Below, in pieces: positions 47,650 to 53,391 of a DNA stretch of 53,391 bases (its first letter is position 1; each line of letters opens with the position of its first letter). The DNA comes from CAZMOK01 sp964567785. GTDB lineage: Bacteria; Bacteroidota; Bacteroidia; Bacteroidales; JAGOPY01. The notes beneath the pieces are model-generated. The model was not told where the DNA came from. It saw only the letters and a program-made list of their open reading frames with translations, and made no database searches. A program made the position numbers and the translations under genes. The DNA is taken from contig CAZMOK010000017.1 of NCBI GenBank assembly GCA_964567785.1, positions 1 through 53,391 on the forward strand. Reading direction: 5' to 3'.

Positions 47650-48927
47650 TTATCTGGAGTAAAACCCGATCATCTTCACTATCGCTTGTTTGCATACAGG
47701 GCAGAAGTTGTCGTAGATCACGTCTTTCATGGTGCAGTTGAGATAAGGGCGGTAAACACCCTTTGCCACGTAACCGCCGCCTTCAAATACCCCTACCTTT
47801 CCCTCGTATTCCTCGTTGGCCGGGGTAGGGATGGGTAAACCTTCCGGGAGCATCTCCTTCCATTTTGTTTCAAAATCTACAAGGGTCGTAATGTTTGGTT
47901 CCCAGGGTTCGACGTCCGGGTCGTAAAAATCCTGGTAAGCCACATCCGAGGTATAGTATTCATCGCCAAGGCCTGCAAAGGAATGGCCGAACTCATGGAT
48001 CAGGAGGAAGTCCGAAGCATTGTCGTCAACTGTGGCCACACAGTAGAAATTGAAAATCCCGCCCCCGCCGTATTTTTCGTGATTGACCAGGATAACGATT
48101 ACATCGGCGGGAGCACAGGCGGCTACATCCATCACAGCATGGTAATCATCGGTGGTAAGGTACCGTTCCGATCCGAAAGTGTAAAAATTCGAGTTCAGGA
48201 CAGTCTCCTTCCAGACCGAATCTCCGGGAAGATCGGTGCCTTCCTCTTCCGAAGGCGCCAGCACACCCCAGATGTTGATATCGTCGAGATGGTTATCATA
48301 AGGGCTTGCAGCCAGCAAGTATTGAGCGAAGCGCCCGCAGTCGTTCCTGAATTTTATCATCTGTTCCTCAGTGTATCCTTCCGGCAGAAAAACAATATCA
48401 AGTCTCTTTTTGGGGTTACCCGAGCGATGTACTTTGAAATTATCATAGGGCAGGTTTCTTTTCCTGATCCTTTCATAACTGTCTTTATCATCCGGGTTAA
48501 AAAACAGAGTATGCTTCTTATGCCAAACGAGGTCTTTCTCCCTGCTGTGGAACTCTATCTTCACGGTGTTTTTAGGGAAAGGAAAGGTGATACTTTCGGG
48601 ATAACTACCCCATTCTGTTTTGGCTTCTTCTATGGTACGGTATTCATGAAACAGGGATGAGTATCCTTTTGAATAGATCAGTTTTCCTGTTACCGAATCG
48701 TATATTTTGAACTTGTAGCTGCCATAATCGAACGGATCAATGAGATTATCCTTCGGACCGTACCATTTTGGCTGCATGATGATCTTGTCCTGTTCATAAC
48801 GCTCTTCCTTTGCATTGCCTGAATGGAAATAATCAATACGGCAAGTCTTGTTCCTGAAGTATTTACCGAACTGAGCATTGACCTGGTAAGAGAGGAGGAG
48901 CAGCACAATGAGGGCCGGGTATTTCAT
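47650..48927 (-). CDS. Secreted M64-family zinc metallopeptidase (IgA peptidase-like)
   Basis: A 425-residue protein. The reading frame is open a further 63 codons upstream (to 49116), but the ATG at 48927 directly begins a signal peptide (MKYPALIVLLLLSYQVNA) and has a TAACTTTG -7 box 19 bp upstream, so this start is chosen. An N-terminal beta domain (about 25-165) is followed by the peptidase M64 domain (about 175-425), with zinc motif His311-E-F-G-H315 in LLIHEFGHSFAGLGDEYY and conserved Cys pairs near the C-terminus (NCTMKD, FCPVCKQ). The founding member cleaves IgA, but most family members have unknown substrates. It has no T9SS sorting domain, unlike the other large proteases here. Divergent from tryptophanase. 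Confidence 0.9.
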   Translation of the reverse strand: MKYPALIVLLLLSYQVNAQFGKYFRNKTCRIDYFHSGNAKEERYEQDKIIMQPKWYGPKDNLIDPFDYGSYKFKIYDSVTGKLIYSKGYSSLFHEYRTIEEAKTEWGSYPESITFPFPKNTVKIEFHSREKDLVWHKKHTLFFNPDDKDSYERIRKRNLPYDNFKVHRSGNPKKRLDIVFLPEGYTEEQMIKFRNDCGRFAQYLLAASPYDNHLDDINIWGVLAPSEEEGTDLPGDSVWKETVLNSNFYTFGSERYLTTDDYHAVMDVAACAPADVIVILVNHEKYGGGGIFNFYCVATVDDNASDFLLIHEFGHSFAGLGDEYYTSDVAYQDFYDPDVEPWEPNITTLVDFETKWKEMLPEGLPIPTPANEEYEGKVGVFEGGGYVAKGVYRPYLNCTMKDVIYDNFCPVCKQAIVKMIGFYSR

Positions 48928-48945
48928 CTTTTCTGATTTATCAGC

Positions 48946-48953
48946 CAAAGTTA
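48946..48953 (-). promoter_or_regulatory. -7 promoter box for the M64 peptidase gene
   Basis: TAACTTTG on the - strand is an exact TAnnTTTG, 18-19 bp before the chosen ATG at 48927. It supports the short start over the longer open frame. Confidence 0.55.
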
Positions 48954-49035
48954 AGTATCGCGTGCGAAATAATGAATATAAATACCGCGGGGCTATGGTG
49001 GGCAGTTGCAATTTCAACGAAAAATAAATTTTTTT

Positions 49036-49043
49036 TATATTTG
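49036..49043 (+). promoter_or_regulatory. Possible -7 box of a long tryptophanase leader
   Basis: TATATTTG on the + strand matches TAnnTTTG, 171 bp before the tryptophanase ATG. A TTG lies 27 bp upstream, longer than ideal. If used, the mRNA would carry a leader of about 160 nt. Confidence 0.35.
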
Positions 49044-49066
49044 AAGTCCTTACCTTATAATACTGA

Positions 49067-49138
49067 ATGTTAAGCCGGAAAGTCATATCGAAAAAACGTA
49101 TCTTCCTGAATATCAAAGATAGGGACTTCTACAATTAA
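49067..49138 (+). CDS. Possible 23-residue leader peptide upstream of tryptophanase
   Basis: An ATG-started 23-codon frame (MLSRKVISKKR then IFLNIKDRDFYN) between the possible -7 box and the tryptophanase start, ending 76 bp before it. The position and size recall TnaC of E. coli (24 residues). It has no tryptophan codon, however, so the TnaC stalling mechanism is not supported. It may be chance. Confidence 0.2.
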   Translation: MLSRKVISKKRIFLNIKDRDFYN

Positions 49139-49214
49139 GGCAAGTGATTGTCGGTACCGGCAATTTCCATTTTTATTTTTCAATACATTTTTATTCACTT
49201 CTAAGCAGATAATT

Positions 49215-50594
49215 ATGGAATTACCATTTGCAGAATCCTATAAGATAAAGATGGTTGAGGCCATCAGGAAAAGCACAAGGAAGGAGCGGGAGGAATGGAT
49301 CAGGGAGGCGAAGCACAATGTTTTCAATCTAAAAAGCGAACAGGTCTTCATCGACCTGCTTACCGACAGCGGTACAGGTGCCATGAGCGACCGCCAGTGG
49401 TCGGAAATGATGCTGGGCGATGAAAGCTATGCCGGGGCCTCTTCTTATTATAAGATGAAGAAGGCGATAAAGGAAGTTCTCGGCTTTGACCATTTCCTTC
49501 CCACCCACCAGGGAAGAGCGGCGGAAAATGTGCTTTTCTCTGTTCTGATAAAAAAAGATGACATTGTTCCCGGCAATGCCCATTTTGATACTACCAAAGG
49601 CCATATCGAGTTCAGGAAGGCGAAAGCGGTAGACTGTACCATTGAAGAAGCTTATGATACAGAGAACGGGCATCCCTTCAAGGGCAATGTCGATCTTGAG
49701 AAACTTGAAAAGGTCCTCAAAGACAATCCGAAAGAAAAAGTACCCTTAATAATACTTACCGTCACCTGTAATACTGCCGGCGGCCAGCCGGTCTCGATGG
49801 AAAACATAAAGGCCGTTTCATCATTGGCCGGAAAGTATGGCATACCCCTGTTTTTCGATGCGGCAAGGTTTGCCGAAAACGCCTATTTCATCAAAACGCG
49901 TGAAGAAGGTTACGCCGACATTACTATCAGGGAAATAGTAAGGGAAATGATGGGATACGCTGACGGAATGACTATGAGCAGTAAGAAAGATGCAATAGTC
50001 AACATGGGAGGCTTTATTGCGATGCGTGAAGAACACCTGTTCAGCAGGGCCAGTATGTATAATATTCTATTTGAAGGATATATTACCTATGGAGGTATGT
50101 CGGGCCGTGATATGAATGCACTGGCACAGGGACTTTATGAGGGCACTGAATTCGATTACCTCGAAACCCGCATTGGACAGGTGACCTATTTGGGAAGGAA
50201 GCTTGAAGAATACGGGATTCCTGTTCAGAAGCCTTTTGGTGGCCATGCTATATTCGTGGAGGCAAAAAAATTCCTTCCTCATGTTCCGAAAGAGGAATAT
50301 ATTGCCCAGACACTGGTCAATGAACTGTACCTCGAGGGCGGGGTAAGGGGTGTTGAGATAGGGACACTGCTGGCCGACCGCGACCCGGTTACCCGGGAAA
50401 ACCGGTATCCCAGGCTCGAGTTCATGAGGCTGACCATCCCGCGAAGGGTTTACACCAACAACCACGTGGATTATGTTGCTGCCTGCCTTAGAAATATTTA
50501 CGAAAGGCGCGACAGCATCAAGCGTGGATTTATAATTACAAAGGAAGCGCCGATACTCAGGCACTTTACGGTTGAACTCGAGAGGGCGCAATAA
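49215..50594 (+). CDS. tnaA: Tryptophanase (tryptophan indole-lyase)
   Basis: A 459-residue PLP enzyme of the beta-eliminating lyase family, converting L-tryptophan to indole, pyruvate and ammonia. Family landmarks: IDLLTDSGTGAMS (46-58), PTHQGRAAEN (96-105), NTAGGQPVSM (186-195), Schiff-base Lys258 in MSSKKD, and MRLTIPRRVYT near the C-terminus. It is told apart from tyrosine phenol-lyase by two positions: Ile382 in VEIG, where the phenol-lyase has the phenol-binding Arg, and His450 in LRHFT, where the phenol-lyase has Phe. Some stretches (VNMGGF, GMSGRDM) look more phenol-lyase-like, so activity on tyrosine is not fully excluded. It fits amino-acid fermentation alongside ptb-buk. Divergent from M64. 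Confidence 0.92.
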   Translation: MELPFAESYKIKMVEAIRKSTRKEREEWIREAKHNVFNLKSEQVFIDLLTDSGTGAMSDRQWSEMMLGDESYAGASSYYKMKKAIKEVLGFDHFLPTHQGRAAENVLFSVLIKKDDIVPGNAHFDTTKGHIEFRKAKAVDCTIEEAYDTENGHPFKGNVDLEKLEKVLKDNPKEKVPLIILTVTCNTAGGQPVSMENIKAVSSLAGKYGIPLFFDAARFAENAYFIKTREEGYADITIREIVREMMGYADGMTMSSKKDAIVNMGGFIAMREEHLFSRASMYNILFEGYITYGGMSGRDMNALAQGLYEGTEFDYLETRIGQVTYLGRKLEEYGIPVQKPFGGHAIFVEAKKFLPHVPKEEYIAQTLVNELYLEGGVRGVEIGTLLADRDPVTRENRYPRLEFMRLTIPRRVYTNNHVDYVAACLRNIYERRDSIKRGFIITKEAPILRHFTVELERAQ

Positions 50595-50661
50595 ACTTGG
50601 TCAATTGGTGTGATTCAGCTTATTTTTCGCATTTTTGCATTTTTTTCTAAGGAGATATTAG

Positions 50662-51126
50662 ATGGATGAAAATGCAAAAGCTAAACGCTACGAGCGAATC
50701 TATGATCAGCTTAAAGGACTATTCAAAGAAGACTTCACACCTGTAGCGAGGATGGCTACAATTACAGCCTTGCTTCATCATAAGATGAAAGGGTTTTTCT
50801 GGACGGGTTTCTATTTGCTGGATAACGACAAACTGATTGTCGGGCCTTACCAGGGCCCGCTTGCCTGCATCAGACTGGAGGATAAAAACACTGGTGTTTG
50901 CTGGACGGCTATCAATTCAGGGAAACCTGTTGTAGTGCCCGATGTACATAAATTCCCCGGACATATAGCCTGCGATTCGAGGTCAAACTCAGAGGTGGTT
51001 GTACCCTTGAGGAACAGAATGGGAGATATTGCCGGTGTAATTGATGTCGATAGCAGGGAATTCGATATGTTTGATGATGATGATGTAAAAGGCCTTGAAA
51101 AGTTCATATCCCTGGTTTATGAATAA
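50662..51126 (+). CDS. msrC: Free methionine-(R)-sulfoxide reductase (GAF-domain fRMsr)
   Basis: A 154-residue single GAF domain that reduces free Met-R-sulfoxide. All three cysteines of the E. coli enzyme's relay are in place: Cys69 (PLACIRL), Cys80 (TGVCW) and the expected catalytic Cys104 (GHIACDSRSNSE). Length is normal (about 150-165). Unlike most genes here it has a good Shine-Dalgarno (AAGGAG, nine bases before the ATG), and AT-rich DNA upstream resembles a promoter region. The role is repair of oxidised methionine, useful for a protein-fermenting anaerobe exposed to oxygen. It lies 57 bp upstream of a membrane-protein gene. Confidence 0.92.
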   Translation: MDENAKAKRYERIYDQLKGLFKEDFTPVARMATITALLHHKMKGFFWTGFYLLDNDKLIVGPYQGPLACIRLEDKNTGVCWTAINSGKPVVVPDVHKFPGHIACDSRSNSEVVVPLRNRMGDIAGVIDVDSREFDMFDDDDVKGLEKFISLVYE

Positions 51127-51183
51127 ACGGGTAACTTAGCTGTTTGAATTGCGGGGGATACGGTCTCCTTTTTTGGATCGATA

Positions 51184-51756
51184 TTGGATTATTATTTCGA
51201 AATAACTGCCTATTTGTTTCAGGCTCTTGCCCTGGCAATGGTTCCCTTTTCTGTTGCCCTGTATTCGAGTGCCTACAGGTGTATCGAAATGAACGAGTCG
51301 TTCGAAATAGGGATCTTTTTCAGTTTCTTCCAGGGTGGCCTGTTATTGCTGGGGTGGCTCATTGGTTATGCACTGTCGGGATACTTCTCTTCCCTTGCTT
51401 TTCCTGTGGCGAGTATGATCTTTCTATTTATCGGTATAAAGCTTTTCAGTGAATCAAGAAAGCCTGTTCCGGAGAAGAGAACCTATCCTTCAAGAAATAT
51501 CCGGCTGCTGACCGGTTTTTCGGTGGCTATTTCGATCAATGCTTTCCTTGTAGGTATAGGTAACGGGCTTATACAAAGTAACTGGATGATCATGGCTGCT
51601 TCCCTGGTTTTTATGACCTACCTGTTTGCACTTCTTGGCATTAGGATTGGCAAAAAGGGGAGGTATAAGACTGCCAGGAGTTCAGAGATAATAGGCGGGG
51701 TCATTATGCTTGCCATGTCGGTATTTATGATAGTCCAGTACATTAAAATGGTCTAA
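51184..51756 (+). CDS. MntP-fold membrane protein lacking the metal-site residues
   Basis: A 190-residue integral membrane protein with six predicted transmembrane segments in two three-helix repeats, the layout of the MntP manganese exporter family. Three charged residues expected from E. coli MntP are changed: Asp of S-M-D-A-F is Val20 (ALAMVPFSVA), Glu of V-E-T-L is Gln50 (FFQGGLLLLGW) and Asp of S-L-D-A is Asn119 (AISINAFLVGIG). Manganese export is therefore doubtful, and another substrate or a non-transport role is possible. The start is TTG; upstream in-frame stops leave no ATG. It lies between msrC and queD on the same strand. Confidence 0.72.
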   Translation: MDYYFEITAYLFQALALAMVPFSVALYSSAYRCIEMNESFEIGIFFSFFQGGLLLLGWLIGYALSGYFSSLAFPVASMIFLFIGIKLFSESRKPVPEKRTYPSRNIRLLTGFSVAISINAFLVGIGNGLIQSNWMIMAASLVFMTYLFALLGIRIGKKGRYKTARSSEIIGGVIMLAMSVFMIVQYIKMV

Positions 51757-51761
51757 TTTTG
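51754..51761 (+). promoter_or_regulatory. -7 promoter box for queD
   Basis: TAATTTTG matches TAnnTTTG and overlaps the stop codon of the preceding gene, 19 bp before the queD ATG. No -33 TTTG is seen. Confidence 0.45.
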
Positions 51762-51780
51762 CATTCTCAATAAACTAACA

Positions 51781-52233
51781 ATGGCTGTAATACGAATAAG
51801 CAAAGAATTTAATTTTGATATGGCGCATGCCCTGCTGGGTTACGACGGGCTTTGCAGGAACATTCACGGACATTCTTACACTCTGATCGTAACGGTGAAA
51901 GGAGAGCCCATCATGGATGACAACTCGCCCAAGAATGGCATGCTTATAGATTTTGGCGATCTTAAGAAACTCATCAAGGCAAACATCATCAGCGAATACG
52001 ACCATGCACTGGTCCTTAACGATAAAACCCCCGCTTCACTGATTGGAGAGCTCAAAAAGCATTATGATAAGGTTGTCTTAACCCCTTATCAACCAACAAC
52101 TGAAAACATGCTTGAAGATCTTGCTAACAGGATCGGCACATTGCTACCCTCACATCTTACCCTCATAAAGCTCCATTTGAGAGAAACACAGACATCTTAT
52201 GCTGAGTGGCACCTCGAGGATAACCAGAGTTGA
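51781..52233 (+). CDS. queD: 6-carboxy-5,6,7,8-tetrahydropterin synthase (QueD/PTPS family)
   Basis: A 150-residue enzyme of the 6-pyruvoyl-tetrahydropterin synthase fold. It converts dihydroneopterin triphosphate to 6-carboxytetrahydropterin, the second step of queuosine (7-deazaguanine) synthesis. Zinc ligands His16, His29 and His31 are visible (FDMAHAL and NIHGHSY), as is the catalytic Cys25, the Asp74-His75 pair (EYDHALVLN) and a C-terminal Glu in LRETQTSYAEW that anchors the pterin. The spacing C-x-x-x-H-x-H with the Cys is QueD-type, not the eukaryotic BH4 enzyme. No other queuosine gene is nearby. Its stop codon is the first part of a 7-bp repeat array. Cytoplasmic. Confidence 0.93.
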   Translation: MAVIRISKEFNFDMAHALLGYDGLCRNIHGHSYTLIVTVKGEPIMDDNSPKNGMLIDFGDLKKLIKANIISEYDHALVLNDKTPASLIGELKKHYDKVVLTPYQPTTENMLEDLANRIGTLLPSHLTLIKLHLRETQTSYAEWHLEDNQS

Positions 52234-52255
52234 GTGTTGAGTGTTGAGATCTGAG
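52228..52255. repeat. Drifting 7-bp tandem repeat at the queD stop
   Basis: Units AGTTGAG, TGTTGAG, TGTTGAG, ATCTGAG. The first unit contains the queD TGA stop codon. It fills the 47-bp gap between the convergent queD and DUF1028 genes; no classical terminator is seen there. Confidence 0.8.
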
Positions 52256-52280
52256 ATGGAGTGAAACGGGAGTTGAGTTT

Positions 52281-53276
52281 TTAGTTGATAATAATTTTTT
52301 CGCGGAAGATTGTTCTTTGGGTATTATTTATTTTGATGAAGTAGATACTCTTCGGAAGATTGCCCGTATGAATGACCGTTTTTCGGCCTGTTAGCTGAAT
52401 TTCCCTGACCATTTTTCCGCTGGAATTGAAAAGGCTGCATTCCAAATCCCTGATGTCTACGGATGATTCAACCACGAGATTACCGGATGAAGGGTTCGGG
52501 TATACATTGAATTTTCCTTGATAAATTGTATTTTCCCCGGTATTGAGATAGAGTAGCCACTCATCAAAAAGCACCTGCAGGGAGTCGATTGGTTCCACTC
52601 CATAAGGTGTTTCAGGAACATTCAGGTCGAGGTAGAATTCGCCGAGGGTATCACCTGTTTGTGCAACCCGGATAAAAGCTGAGAGGGAAGATACACCTTC
52701 ACCAGCACACCTTGTATCGGCGCCGGGTACATTAGCGCCTTGCAGGGAGGCCATCAGTTTTTCCGCCAGGATGCCTTCTGTATTCAGGAACCTGCTCAGC
52801 ATACTGTCGATGATCTCTTCACCAAGCAGGATATTTCCCTGTATTGCATAATATACCCCTGCGGTATCACCCGCCCACGAGGTGCAGTTGCTTCCGGTAA
52901 AAGCGGCTGCCCTGGGGCTGCCTTCTTCATCAAAATCAACAATGCCATACTGCCTGATGGTAGGGTTGCCCTGATCATCATTTTCAATGAGCCAGTCAAT
53001 AATCTCAATTGGCGAGAACCCTTCTTCCATTAGATTGTGGGCATTTTGCTGGTTTGCCGGTCTCCAGTACGCCTGTGTATGAATGGCACCCCGGCCGGGG
53101 ATAATATCAGAGATAATGATCGCACCTCCTGATATGGCGTTATCGTCAATGCAGGATGCCCCTGCGCTGCCTATTTCACCCGTAACAGAGTCTACGGCAA
53201 CTATGGAGAATGTGTCCTGTGAATAGCTTGAAAGGAAGAGGGTGGTAAATACGAGAAGGGAAATAAAAGTTTTCAT
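52281..53276 (-). CDS. Secreted DUF1028 (Ntn-hydrolase-like) protein with T9SS sorting domain
   Basis: A 331-residue protein from the ATG at 53276; a TTG four codons upstream would add MTTP, but the ATG directly begins the signal peptide (MKTFISLLVFTTLFLSSYSQ). DUF1028 domain (about 20-240) with the family opening TFSIVAVDSVTGEIGSAGASC and the G-x-x-L-x-x-E / M-x-x-x-F region. DUF1028 proteins have an Ntn-hydrolase-like fold without an assigned reaction. The last ~75 residues are a T9SS sorting domain (VYPNPSSGN to REKIIIN), so this copy is exported through the outer membrane. Convergent with queD. A TATCTTTG box lies 28 bp upstream. Confidence 0.85.
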   Translation of the reverse strand: MKTFISLLVFTTLFLSSYSQDTFSIVAVDSVTGEIGSAGASCIDDNAISGGAIIISDIIPGRGAIHTQAYWRPANQQNAHNLMEEGFSPIEIIDWLIENDDQGNPTIRQYGIVDFDEEGSPRAAAFTGSNCTSWAGDTAGVYYAIQGNILLGEEIIDSMLSRFLNTEGILAEKLMASLQGANVPGADTRCAGEGVSSLSAFIRVAQTGDTLGEFYLDLNVPETPYGVEPIDSLQVLFDEWLLYLNTGENTIYQGKFNVYPNPSSGNLVVESSVDIRDLECSLFNSSGKMVREIQLTGRKTVIHTGNLPKSIYFIKINNTQRTIFREKIIIN

Positions 53277-53303
53277 GGGTGTTGTCAATGTTGGTTAGGG
53301 GGT

Positions 53304-53311
53304 CAAAGATA
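53304..53311 (-). promoter_or_regulatory. -7 promoter box for the DUF1028 gene
   Basis: TATCTTTG on the - strand (the same octamer as before dut) lies 28 bp before the ATG at 53276. The -33 position falls at the edge of the 11-bp repeat array. Confidence 0.5.
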
Positions 53312-53329
53312 ATAATATCCGCCAGGGAT

Positions 53330-53391
53330 GACATCTGGAAGACATCTGGAAGACATCTGGAAGACATCTGGAAGACATCTGGAAGACATCT
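53330..53391. repeat. 11-bp tandem repeat at the right end
   Basis: Five perfect copies of GACATCTGGAA plus seven bases of a sixth, cut off by the window end. The array is probably longer in the genome. It lies just upstream of the DUF1028 promoter box. Confidence 0.95.

Noticed and set aside
48928..49116. N-terminal extension of the M64 open frame (63 residues)
   Set aside because: It precedes a complete signal peptide starting at 48927 and covers the -7 box, so it is untranslated upstream DNA.
49215..50594. Tyrosine phenol-lyase
   Set aside because: Ile382 and His450 match tryptophanase at the two positions that separate the families.
1..53391. tRNA, rRNA, insertion sequences, phage genes
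   Set aside because: No cloverleaf sequence, rRNA segment, transposase, integrase or phage structural gene was recognised on either strand.

Overview
The window is about 53 kb of a Bacteroidota genome, most likely Bacteroidales or a close order. The evidence is the many secreted proteins ending in type IX secretion (T9SS) C-terminal sorting domains, TAnnTTTG-type -7 promoter boxes, a general lack of Shine-Dalgarno sequences, and the gene order dut / TPR protein / DUF4292 lipoprotein / EnvC-like protein. Both ends run into short tandem repeats (7-bp units on the left, 11-bp units on the right), so the window is probably a whole contig broken at repeats.

Layout. (1) 1-4340, + strand: dut, a TPR protein, a DUF4292 lipoprotein and a LytM/EnvC-like protein, tightly packed as one operon. 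(2) 4358-45140, - strand, about 41 kb: eleven very large exported proteins, each with a signal peptide and a T9SS sorting domain. They are a subtilisin-like S8 protease, a papain-fold C1-like cysteine protease, an FG-GAP beta-propeller protein, six gingipain-like C25 proteases (four consecutive, then two more), and between these two sets a pair of BNR-repeat/GEVED proteins. Most genes here have their own hairpin terminator or their own -7 box, so this is an array of mostly single-gene units, not one long operon. (3) 45230-47295, - strand: butyrate kinase and phosphate butyryltransferase. (4) 47650-53276: a secreted M64 metallopeptidase (-), divergent from tryptophanase, then free-methionine-R-sulfoxide reductase, a MntP-fold membrane protein and QueD (all +), and a DUF1028 protein with a T9SS sorting domain (-).

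How it fits together (inference): nine extracellular proteases (S8, C1, six C25, M64) would break down external protein, tryptophanase would convert tryptophan to indole, pyruvate and ammonia, and Ptb-Buk would recover ATP from butyryl-CoA or branched acyl-CoA made from amino acids. The picture is a protein-fermenting anaerobe.

Most unusual points: a roughly 200-residue alpha/beta module with an invariant E-G-x-x-T-W-x-x-D-x-Q-T motif shared by one C1-like and three C25 proteases; a C25 protease whose head matches one neighbour and whose tail matches the other; domains nested inside other domains; and drifting 7-8-bp tandem repeats confined to intergenic DNA outside the protease array.
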